From Tubulanus polymorphus (taxonomy: Eukaryota; Nemertea; Palaeonemertea; Tubulaniformes; Tubulanidae): a stretch of DNA of 60,000 nt. The notes beneath the pieces are model-generated. The model was not told the origin of the DNA, searched no databases, and worked only from the letters and a program-made list of their open reading frames with translations. The translations under genes and the position numbers were made by a program. Where the stretch lies: positions 18,930,650 through 18,990,649 of the forward strand of contig NC_134026.1 of NCBI RefSeq assembly GCF_964204645.1, given 5' to 3'. This document shows, in pieces, positions 27,301 through 39,300 of this stretch. The first letter of the stretch is position 1. Each line of letters begins with the position of its first letter.

Positions 27301-30300
27301 ACGTTTGGAAGGTCATCGTTACGAATACGCCGAAAACGCTACGAGAAATACTTCCAACTCTGTTTTCTCTTTTACTCGGCTGTCTCGCGAGTACGAGCTA
27401 CGATAAACGACAGGTACGAAATCAATCAGAACTAACTCAGCAGATGTATTCGATGATATTGTCGAACAATATGCTTACCATCGTATTTTAAAAGAACAGA
27501 ACCAATGATGCAGTTAAGCCAAGGCTGTGCAAGTTATATCTTGATATAATTCATACTGTTCTATATACATATATATACCGATAGGTTGCTGCTCGTACCC
27601 TGGGTGATATCGTACGAAAACTTGGTGAACGCGTGTTACCAGAAATCATACCTATCTTAGAGAGAGGATTAGATAGTGAACAGAGTGACCAGAGGCAAGG
27701 CGTCTGCATCGGTCTCACGGAAATTATGAGTTCAACAAGTAGAGATCACGTGAGTTAATTTTTAGCCGTGGCTACCCAGTAGTCACTGCTACTTTGGAAA
27801 ATGTGCAAAGAGTGTGACTGACATCTGAAAATGTAAACATATTTAACATGTTTGTAGCCAAAATGCATGGTATGAATGGTAGATACCTAAACATTCATAG
27901 GAAGAATAACAACTTTCATTTGTGGATAACGTAATGTCACAAAACTAACAAACATCTTTTTGATCCTCCGTCTGCAAATAAGCTTTTCCTGTTTTGATCG
28001 TAAACTTACCAGTGATGACATCCGACATCGAATTAAATAAATCGATTCTTATTTTGTAGGTGGTTGTATTCGCCGACAGTTTGGTGCCAACAGTTCGCAA
28101 GGCATTGCTCGATCCTCTACCGGAGGTTCGAGAAGCAGCCGCTAAAACATTCGACAACTTGCACAACAACATCGGTTCTCGTGCACTCGATGATATCTTA
28201 CCATATCTACTTAAGTCGTTGGTGAGTGTTCTTTCAATGAGGGATCTATGTTTGACTGTGGCAATCGAGAATTCTGCTTAAATTTTACAAATTCTATGAT
28301 TGATGATGAATAAAAATTTCACTATTATGGAGCCTGAAGCTCATTTGGAGTTTATCAAGAGACACACTTTTCCTTACGTTTAATTATGTAGAAGGCTCAA
28401 AATCTAGAAAGAAGGTCATTATAGAATATGTACTAAATTTTGATTTTTCCTTTTGATCAGATACGCATATCATTTGGCCAAATCCTCATCGATCATCGAA
28501 TAATTGCCCCGGACAATTTCCCCCGGACAGCGATCATCGGATAATTGCCCCGTACAATTTCCCCTGGACAGGCCCCTCCTGTACAATTGCCCCCCAAATT
28601 AAATCTTTTTAATCTTAAAATAACACAGATATTTACTTCTAACTAATTAGACTAGCTAATTAGTGCAGCTAACTACTCTAGGACTGATTTAAAGTTTTTG
28701 GTTTACCTTTGTCAGCGATATGAGGTTGGCATTGGGCCAATTCATGTAAAATCGTGGTACGTTTTTTTATGTGAGCATTTGTTTCATTGGTTCTCGGCTT
28801 AAACGACGTATAATCGATGCGATTGAAGACATGGCGAACCTCCGTCGATGTACATCAACGAGTTAAAATTCTATGAAAAACTGTTTTTGGCGGGAAAATT
28901 CTTAGCTCTCGTGTATAAAATTGCAATGACCTCGATTGGGGGGCGTCGTCTCTACGAGCGAATGGGATTGGCTGTATTTCCGTCGAGTACTGTACCCTTT
29001 CCTATGGTTTTTGCCAATATTTTCTAAATTTGGATTTATCGCCAATGGTTTTTCTATACGACCCGGCCCTGCGGTATTGCATTTAGCCACCGGCGAATCT
29101 CGCAGTAGAACGCGTTGGATTTTTTCGCCGTAAAAATCTGGGAATAAGGATATTAGGGAGTTTTTACTCTCATAACGGTGAGTCCGTTCGGTTTGGGGGT
29201 TATCCCTGGTTTCTTTTTTTCCGTAAGAATTTTATTTACAAATATAATTTGATTGAATTGAATTGTTTTGATTTGTAACAGGATAATTATGCCACCCCCT
29301 CCTAAGGGTCAGCATCGTGGCAGGGAGGGATGCGGGCATTTGTTTGGCGCCTGGGACAACCACGATTCATGTGCGTCGTGCAGGCGCAAATCCGGTCAAA
29401 TATGTGCAAGGAGCAATCTTTGCAAGATTTGCGTCGTGTGGTCCGAGGACCTTTGGCTTCGGGCCGATAAGGCTCTTAAACTAAGAGATCGTCGTCGAGT
29501 TAGCAGGGATTCGTCGGTTTCGGCCGATGTGCCAACCGACGTTTCTAATCCTGTTTCTTATCGTAAAGCGGAGCGGTCGCCGGTCGTTCAGGTACGATCG
29601 GCTTCCCAACTCCGTTCACCGGGGAGGAACGCTGGTTCAACGGCACCGGTCTCCGGTCATTCACCGGTCTCTGGTCGTTCACCGGTTCGGCCAGTTCGGC
29701 CAGTTCAGACTACATGTTCGGAACCGAGCACGCGCCGCGGTAGTCGCGACGGCCCGCACCGGTTCGGTCGGTACCGGTCCGGGTCGGGCATCGGTCCGGT
29801 TCGGCCACCGGTCCGGTCCAGACGTCATCCGGTTCAAAACATCCGGTACGTTCATCGTCTGATTCTGATCGTCGCTCCGGGGATAGAGCTCGCTCTCCCA
29901 CTAGATTTAGACGCCGTGAGCGTAATAAACGAGCAAGATCTCCTTCTCGCAGATCAAGGTTTGATCGCGAGAGGGACTACGATCGTTATTGTCGGAAGTT
30001 TCGCCATCGGTCTTCTCATCGTTCGTCGACGCCGGTTAGCGATGAAAGCGATTCTTCTAGTAGGTCGCGATCCCGTTCGAGGGACCGTCACCGGGATACT
30101 GGAAAATACCTGACTCAGAAGGATTTCCATGTATTTGAGGAGAAAATTTTAAACGTGTTATCTTCGTCGCAACAAGTCGCTGCAACTTCTACAACAGGTA
30201 AGCCTATTCCTGATTGTCCGGTTAGAAGTTCGCCAGCCCACTCAGTTTTTCGGAATTCTGACTCTGAATTCCTGGATGCTGCGGTAGGGTCTGATTTCAA

Positions 30301-33300
30301 TGAGGATCCGGTCCCAGAAGCGGCAATTCCTTCTGGGGTCGTTCCTGTCGCGAGCAATTGTGGGTTGCCCCAGACGATGGGGGCTTCCCTGGCTCGCAAT
30401 GTATCTCCGTCCCGTTCAGTTTTATCCGAACCAGCGGGGGACATGCCATTTAGAGCGATGATAAGTGAGTTCTTTGTCAAGCACGGGGCAACTCGCGCTA
30501 AGCCCACAGCAGCTCCTCTGGTCGGTGAGTCAATGGAAGCTTATCGCCCTCCGGACTCCGATCTTAACGTTTTACGGGAATCGTCAGCGGTTTCGAGAGA
30601 ATGGGCTCGATTGGATACGCAATTATGGGGTGAATGTCGGCCTGGAACATTTTCATTTCCCCCTCCAGGACGGGGTATGAAATCTGGGAAATATTTTAGT
30701 TCAACCGATCCACCTATAGGCGCATTTCGCTCGGCGTATTACGCAACTCCAGGTGCTGTGGATCACAGTCATAACTGCCTGGATGCTGATTATACTTTGA
30801 TCAGCCCGGATACTGTTACAGCACAGTCGGGTATTCGTTTGCCTAAGTCCGGTTTGGTGGCCATGACGTCAATCCTGGACAATCTTACCAGGGTTGGTTC
30901 GTTTCAAGATATGGCACTTAAGGTGTTGACGGGTGAGCTTCGCGAGATTCAGGCCGCCGTTCATGCGGGCTCCGACCCAGAGTCAGTTGCCCTAAAACTG
31001 GAGGGAATGGACCGGATTATCCAATCTTTGGCTCGGTCTGTTTCGCATGTAATTCCGTTGTCGGTTCGGGGTCAGGTTAATCTGGTGTTAGCCTCCCGTC
31101 AGTTAGGGATGGACTCCAGTTCCAAAACTCGTCTACCGGATATGGTGTCCAATGCTTTGCTGAGAGCCCCATTGGGGACGTCTTCACGTCTCTTCTCCGG
31201 TTGGTGCGCTCCGGTTTCCGCAGAGCTGAGGAAGATTCGGGAGGTTCAGGCCAAGTCCAACCCCCGAACTCCGTGGAAAAAGCGTTCTGGTCCGACGCCG
31301 GCGGCGCAAGGTTCGGCACGGACGCAAACAGGACCATCTCAAACTTCAGCGCTTTCTCAGGCGGCTTCGGATGCCGGTTGGAGAACTAGCGCGCAACTTC
31401 AACAATCGTGTCAAGCCTCGTCCGGTCGTAACAGTTCCGGTTCGTATCGAGGCAAGGGGAAGGCTCCAAAAAGGGGCTCTTCCTTTCGGAAAAACTCGAA
31501 ATGAATTCTTGGGACCAGTGGGAGGTTGTCTGCAGCAGGCAGCAACCCACTGGTCCGACCTCTTTGGAGACGGTTGGCCCTCCCGGGTCGTCTCTCGTGG
31601 CTACCGTCTCCGTTTCCTAAGGCGACCGCGCCTGATGAGGTCACCTCCCGACATGCGGCCAAAACCAGGTCAGGAGGCCTTAATCTCTCCGGCTCTCAAG
31701 GAAGTGGCCGAGAAGGGAGCGATAGAACCAGTTTGCAACGAAACTTCTCCCGGCTGGTTTTCTCGAATATTCATGGTACCAAAGGCCACAGGGGGTCAAC
31801 GGACAGTGATAGATCTGTCATCCCTCAATCGGCACCTAGACATTCCAAGGTTCCGGATGACCAAGCCCAAGGACGTGATTCAAGGGCTCCGTCCGGGTCA
31901 ATGGGCGGCTTCATTGGACCTGAAAGATGCTTACTTTCAGGTTCCAATTCACCCAAAATCTCGGCGATTTCTCAGGATAAAGTGGAAAGGCCGCCAGTTC
32001 CAATTCAGGTCTCTTCCATTTGGCCTCAGTACGGCCCCGTGGGTTTTCACCAAGTTGGTCAAGTCAGTTCAGAAGGTACTTCAGTCAAGGGGTGTTCGAC
32101 TGTTCGTTTACCTCGACGACTGGTTAATAGTCGCGAATTCGGCTCAGGAATGTCGGGAGGCAATGACCTCAGTCTTGGACTTAGTCCATCAGCTAGGGTT
32201 CCGCGTAAACAGGGAAAAATCTCAGTTGACGCCGGCCCAACAGTTCACTTATCTCGGCATGGACTTCGATCTCCGAATCGGCAAAGTCTTTCCGTCTATG
32301 GTTCGAGTAGCCAAACTTCAAGAAGCTGTAGCGGGAGTGTCCACAACCCCGAAAACAGCTCGTTACTGGTCACGGCTTCTAGGCTCCATCAGCTCCATGG
32401 GTCTGGTGGTGCCCTTAGACCGCCTCAGAAGCAGGCGCTTGCAACAATATTGGAAGGTCTTCTGGTCTCAGTCGAAGGGCAACTGGGAGGCCTTGATTCC
32501 CGTACCTCCAACCAATCTAAGTCCGGATCTTCAGTGGTGGGCGGCAACTACGAATCTTCTGCTCGGGGTGTCACTAGCCCCGTTAGAGGCTCCAGTTCGT
32601 GTATTCACGGATGCCAGTCACCAAGGATGGGGGGCACATCTGGAGAACCGAGTCAAAGCCGGGAGATGGTCTCGCTACGAGGCCACCAACCACATAAATT
32701 TCCTAGAAATGCTGGCCGTGTGGAAGGCCCTGAAGTTCTTTCACAGGAGAGTGGAGGGCCACCACGTTTGGTTAGCCACGGACAATTCAACAGTGAGGGC
32801 TTACCTTCAGAACCAAGTGGGCACTCACTCAGAAACCCTCACAGGTCTGTCGGCCAAAATTCTTCTTTGGTGCCAGACAAAGGGCGTGTCCCTGACTGTT
32901 GCACATTTAGCAGGGAAAAGGAACGTGATGGCCGATGCTCTGTCTCGTCGAGGTCAGGCTATTGCGACAGAATGGGTTCTCCACCAAGAAGTTGCCGATC
33001 GGGTTCGGTGCATTTTTGGCAATCCGCTGCTGGATCTGTTTGCCACCCGGTTCAATCGGAGGTGTCCTCTGTTTGTGTCCCCGTTTCCAGACGCGGAAGC
33101 GTGGGGGGTCGATGCCTTCTCTCTGGACTGGTCGGGGATGCATGCGTATGCGTTCCCGCCCACACCAGTCCTGCCGCGCTTACTGGATCAAATAGAGAGA
33201 TCAGTCAATTGCAACATAGTTCTGATAGCACCATGTTGGCCGGCTCAGAAATGGTTCCTACCACTTCTCAACCTACTGTGCGACAACCCCAGGATTCTTC

Positions 33301-36300
33301 CGAATTTCCCATCGCTTCTGTCTCAGGGGAACTTTCGGCATCATCCAAACAGCCAGTGGTTAAATCTGCTCACCTGGCCATTGCCCAGCGATCTTTGTCA
33401 GCTTCAGGCTTTTCAGAACAGGCTGCCTCCTTTATCGCAGGATCTAAGCGACCATCAACAAGTACCATTTACGATGCCAAATGGAGTCATTTTGCGGATT
33501 GGTGTGCTGCAGGGGAAATTGATCCATGCTCACCCTCTGTAGCTCAATTGGCAGATTTTTTACTGCAACTATTTGAAGTAAAAGGTTTGCAGGTCAGGTC
33601 ATAACTATTAAAGGTTACCGCTCCGCGATTTCTCATACATTGCGTGCTTCTGGATGGCCAGATGTAGCAGGGGATCATCGGATATCCCAGCTGGTTGCAG
33701 GGTTTTCTATTTCCCGGCCTCGGGTAACAAGGACAGTTCCACCATGGGATCTGTCTGTAATTTTGAAGAAGTTAATGGAGGCTCCATTTGAACCTCTTTC
33801 GGCAGCGTCATTTGCAAATTTATCAAAAAAGACTGTATTTTTGCTGTTCTTGGCTTGCTCGGCCGGTCCCTCTGAGATTCATGCGCTTTCAGTCCGACAA
33901 GGTCATATTGTCTTTGGGCCAGCGAATGAATTTGTTTCGCTGCGGCCTGCTTTGGAATTTTTGGCAAAGAACCAACGACCAGGCTCAGTTGGGCGTCAAT
34001 GGCGAATTGAAGCCCTAAAACATCGAGTGGAACTGGGCATCCCGGACAGGACTTTATGTCCTGTGCGGGCGTTGTGTTTCTATTTAGATCGCTCTGCTTC
34101 TCGGAGGGGTTCACGGGAGCGGTTATTTATTCCGCTGCTGGATCACCTAAAGGGGGATATTTCGCGGGACACAGTGGCCCGATGGGTCTCTTCACTGATC
34201 AAGGACATTTTATTGAAGGAGAATCTTTCCTCGGAGGGAGTGGTTTCTCATCAAGTGAGGTCTATGGCTACTTCCTGCGCAGCCTTTTCGGGTGCTCCAT
34301 TGGAGGAAGTCTGTCGGGCCGCCTTTTGGAATTCACCGTCGACATTCACGTCATTTTATTTACGGGATGTTTCAGGCCAGTTAGGCTCATTAGCTTCACT
34401 TGGTCCTGTTGTCATGGCTCAAGGTGTCCGTTCTTTCCGATCGGACCCTTTAGTGTAGAATATTTATGTTGCATTATCAGGATCACAGGGGGTGTATCCT
34501 TGTACATAGTTTGGGCTCATATCTGCAAGTATTAATTTCGCAAAATTCTGGGGGGGGCCCTGAGCTAGACGGACTCACTGTGGCCAACCGGTCTACCCTG
34601 TGCTACAGTGCTCCATTCCGTGCTTGGGTAAGTGCTCTCTTTTCCCTCTTACCTTGCGTTTGAGCGGTGGTTTTTCTATCTACCTTTCCCACCATCCTTG
34701 TGCTAGGCTAGTCTAGCAAAAACCATAGGAAAGGGTACAGTACTCGACGGAAATATTACAATTTTTGGAACTAAAATTTGTATTTCCGAGTAGTACTTAC
34801 CCTTTCCTATGGTGGGAATCCCGCCACCTGCCCCGCATAGCTGTTTTTTTTTGGGTCTGCTATGACGTAAAAAGATGGCGGATTTCGCCGGTGGCTAAAT
34901 GCAATACCGCAGGGCCGGGTCGTATAGAAAAACCATTGGCGATAAATCCAAATTTAGAAAATATTGGCAAAAACCATAGGAAAGGGTAAGTACTACTCGG
35001 AAATACAAATTTTAGTTCCAAAAATTGTAATTTTTGGGATATACGGGGAATTCCGGCGCTACTAAAATAATAATGGGAAAGCCATAGAATGGCGTACGTT
35101 TCATTGGACTAGGTGCCGTATACATGCCAATTTTAAATGCTCATTGCTGGTGAGGATGTAATTATTTCACACATCCGCCATAGGTATTGTTTCATTTTAA
35201 TATCTGGTGATTGTTTTGATTGATATTGAAGTGTAAGTTTTCTTACCTACCGACTCATCCTGAAAAGTTGAGTCGGTGTTACGGCAAACAGACATTTATT
35301 TTGGGATGGCCTTATTTGAACATTTTTTTCATATTGTGAAACATATTTTTTTTGGAAAATATAAAATGATTTCCCTGCCACGCCTACCTGTACCCTACAA
35401 ACTTTTGGACGTGGACCGTAACCAAATGTATATCTTTGGTCTTATTTGACTACAAAATAATTCTTTAAGAAAGATAAAATACATTATAAACTTGTGGAAC
35501 TTTGAAGTCACGAATTAAAAAGATTTTTCAAGCAATGCCCTTACTCCAAACAACCTCTAGCTTTCAAGGTAAACCACACTTTGCCCGTGGGCAATTTATT
35601 TATTGGCTGAAGTAACACTAAAACTAATTCCAATAAATTTATTAACATTAACTAATGTACTCATAAGTGGACTAATTAAGTTTCCTTTAATTTGGTAAGT
35701 GAATTATAATTACTCAAGGACTGATTTAAAGTTTTTGATCTGCACACAACATCAGTAATTCTATATCTTATAAATCTATATTCAATAATGTACAAATGAA
35801 TTTCTAAGTAAAGTATTTAGGTGGTGTAAATCCAAATTAAAAAAGATTTTATTCGGGGGGCAATTGTTCAGGGGGAAGTGTCCTAGGGGGCATTTGTCCA
35901 GGGGGCAATTGTCTGGGCGGCAGTTGTCTGGGGGCAATTGTCCTAGAATCCATCAATAGGAACATCTGATGAAGAACATGTAGTGTATGAATATATCCCT
36001 TTTTATTACAGGATGACCCAGAATTATCTGATCTTGCTTTGGACGGCTTGAAACAAGTGATGGCTGTCAAAAGTCGAGTGGTGTTGCCATTCCTTGTTCC
36101 TCAGGTATGATGGATTTTCGTTACAAAACAAATTTTGTTTTCACCTTCAATACATGAAAGTATCAAATGCATATTGAAATCTTGTTTTCTAGCTAACCGC
36201 ACCCCCCGTCAATAGTCGAGCGCTCTCATTCCTGTCGACAGTCGCTGGTGAATCGCTGACGAAACATTTGAATAGGATTTTGCCAGCTCTGATGCGTGCC

Positions 36301-39300
36301 CTAGCCGGAAGTCTGGGATGTCCTGACGAAGTTGAGGTGGGTTGCCATTAGGATTTGATTTTGTACATGAAAAGAATACATGCATAATTGCAACGAATTG
36401 ATCTTAAGGATGCGAACCATGCAATGTAGAAAATGAATAATTAATCAAGTCGGTTAATTACTCCAAACTAACAGATTCTTGCGCACTAAATCAACTGAAC
36501 ACATTGCCATATCAAGATTCTTCTATGTAGCTCATCTTAGTTGTTTGCTGTTTCATAGTATCGAGAATGGCATGGGCATTTGTGATGAAGTCGCATACTC
36601 TGGTTGATTATGGAAAGAGTTTATGATCTACGGTAGACTCCGCCCAAGTTGGATCCGACCAACTCGGATAACTGTTCAACTCAAATGTTTGTCGAATTAC
36701 TTGCGACACTATTCAAGAAAAACATAACATCCAACTCGGATATTACTCAATTCGGACACATTTTTACAGTCCAAAAACATCCGACTTAGCGGCGTCTACT
36801 GTATCTTATTCCATTGTGCCAACTTCCTGATTACTGCCAGCGTCTGAACGAATGATCCGAACAGTTGAAATTGATTCAATGTCGCAGTGGCCGAGTGGCA
36901 TTTAAGGGACACTGGTCTCGGCACTGGTCTCGTCACTGGTCTCGTCAATCCAGGGTTTATGGGTTCAAACCCTGGTGGCGACAGAGTTTCTTGGTCGAAG
37001 GTTCTTCTCTGGTCTCTCCCCCATTGGGAAAAAGAAACATTGAACCCACTGATTATGCCATCTGCCTGGTGCTTAGCAGGTTGGGGGTGTTAAAAGAAAT
37101 ATGAAATGAATTTCCTATTTCAATTTCTTCCACCAGCAACTAGGCTATTGCCAAAGCGTCGTGCTGTCGGTGCAGGACCCGGTAGGAATTCACTCGATCA
37201 TGGATGAACTGCTGGGAGCGACGAGCAACGCGACTGATATGAGCGAGTGTTTCGCCGCGATAACGATGCTGAAAGCGTTTTGCAGTCAAACGAAAATGGA
37301 CTACGAAGAGTACGTGCCGCAGTTGATACGCGGATTGATTTCGTTGTTCACGTACACGGATACGCGCGTATTGCTTGAAGGCTGGGAATGTCTGAACGCA
37401 ATCACTAAGGTATGTAAAAATGAATATCGATAATGAAGTAAATGATGATATGATAATGTGGATCGAAAAATATTGTGGAACTGTGTTATAACAGAATCTT
37501 ATATACCTGATAATCTTATAAACTGTTCAACAGTGGATTAGGTTGTAACAAATAGTTTGTCTCCTGTTGTAAGGAAAATCCAATCTGTGTGGTGAAAATG
37601 TTCAAATATATATTTTTGTCCATGAATACTGAGTTCCCACCATAGTTGAATTTCATGCCGCAAATGAATTACTTTAACAAGAATATTTACTATTATTAGA
37701 ATATGGATCCGACCGAAATGTTACAACATATCAGCACTGTTCGTCAGGCGCTTCGCTTCGCTCTGAGTGACTACAAAGAAGAAGAACTTCCTGGCTTCTG
37801 CATTCCGAAAAAGGTATATTTCAGATTAGTATGTTTGAAAGTTGAATCAATGTCAAAGGAAGCCATAGTGCAGTGAACAGCTCCAACAATTGAAACTGAA
37901 ATTTTGCTATTTTTTTCAAAGCATACTAGAAAAAGCTTTGTGAAGCTTGGTGTGAAATGCGTTTACTTCCTAATTTTAGGGTATTGCTCCTATTCTGCCG
38001 ATATTTCGCGAAGGTATTTTGAACGGTCCACCGGAATTGAAGGAATCTGCAGCAATCGGTCTCGGCGAAGTTATCAAGAGGACAAGTGCTGAAGCTTTGA
38101 AGCCATCAGTTATTCATATCACCGGTCCGCTCATCCGTATACTCGGTGACCGATTCAGCTTTTCGGTTAAAGTTGCCGTTCTGGAAACGCTTGGGTTATT
38201 ACTTTCGAAGGTAAATTTACTCCTGTTGCTTGATCCTGCGGATCAGATTGATTCAGCTTTCTGTTGGACCGAAAATATGAGAGTTCCCTCTTAAGATTAA
38301 GATGCCTATTGTAAGATATGCTTAAGTATTTGTGTTTGATACATTAGCTACATTAACATCTGAAAGTAAAATATTTTTTTGCGTGATTTTTAACCAGATT
38401 GACCTTTCGATTTCTAGTGTGGCGTCATGTTGAAGCCTTTCTTGCCGCAGCTGCAGACCACTTTCATCAAAGCGTTGAACGATCCAAACCGGTCGGTGAG
38501 GTTGAAGGCGGCGTCGGCACTCGGACAGCTCATATCCATACACACTCGAGTCGATCCACTATTCACTGAACTTCACACTGGTATCAAAAATGCTGATGAC
38601 GCGTCTATCAGGTACGGCAGACCCTTCCAAATAGGACCAACGTATTTTGCACCAATTTAGTCGACTTTCTTGCCTATAGACGGAGATATTCCCAAACTGA
38701 AAGATCGCATCCCGATCTATGTTACCATGCTTCCAAAGATTGATGATATGAAGAAGAGTGCTCCGTATTGATTAGAAATTGTTATCTAAAGGCACTACTT
38801 TGTGACCTTGTTTCATCACCTCTATTCATCATCTACATCCACCTGCAGTAAAGTACTACATGTGTTGTGTGCGGTTACATAATGTATGTTACATATCTGA
38901 TGGGTCTTCTTATTTGAAGGATAAGCGAGAGCTCTTGATACATTTTAGGAATGCCATAAAGAGAAATGCCTAAGAATACTCTTACAAGTTTTACTGGTAG
39001 CATTAATCAGAATCATCATATATTTCATGAAATTTTCAGCCTTGGCCTAATTCCATGCAGGGTTATTTTCAATGCCAACACTACCTCGCCTCTTTGTTTG
39101 TCGATGACCATGTGCAGACTAAACTATCACAGGACAGCGATGGCTGTTCTTTCTGATTAAGATTAAGATTACTTAAGCTTTTGTTGATGTGGTTTTGGTA
39201 TTAAACATCTGGTGGGGCAAAAATGTACTGGTACTATTTTGGCACTGAATTGGTTAATAATACGCTGGAGCTGTTTCACGAACGCGAAATCCATTATTTT

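Larger units (their letters stand above)
28975..35035 (+). mobile_element. DIRS-type retrotransposon, copy 3
   Basis: About 6.06 kb, same orientation as GCN1, in intron 25. ORF1 start intact (29289) but frame-shifted in the low-complexity region; RT-RNase H fully open; recombinase broken. The left inverted repeat lacks about 20 bases compared with copies 1 and 2 (GGCGAATCTCGC at 29092). Confidence 0.92.
28491..35946. mobile_element. Fold-back element enclosing DIRS copy 3
   Basis: 28491-28597 is an array of about 14-base units of the type GGACAATTGCCCC; 35854-35946 is the same kind of array in inverse orientation (GGGGGCAATTGTCC), each bordered on the inside by an AATTTAATC(T)-rich stretch. 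Without the DIRS the element would be about 1.4 kb. A direct repeat, GGACTGATTTAAAGTTTTTG, occurs on both sides of the DIRS. No clear target-site duplication seen. Same design as the element at 58023. Confidence 0.65.

Noticed and set aside
28491-28597. CRISPR-like array of GGACAATTGCCCC units
   Set aside because: Units are adjacent without unique spacers, are mirrored at 35854-35946, and the genome is animal.
36881-36983. Functional tRNA-Ser/Leu gene
   Set aside because: The anticodon arm is replaced by three 12-base repeats and a SINE tail follows.
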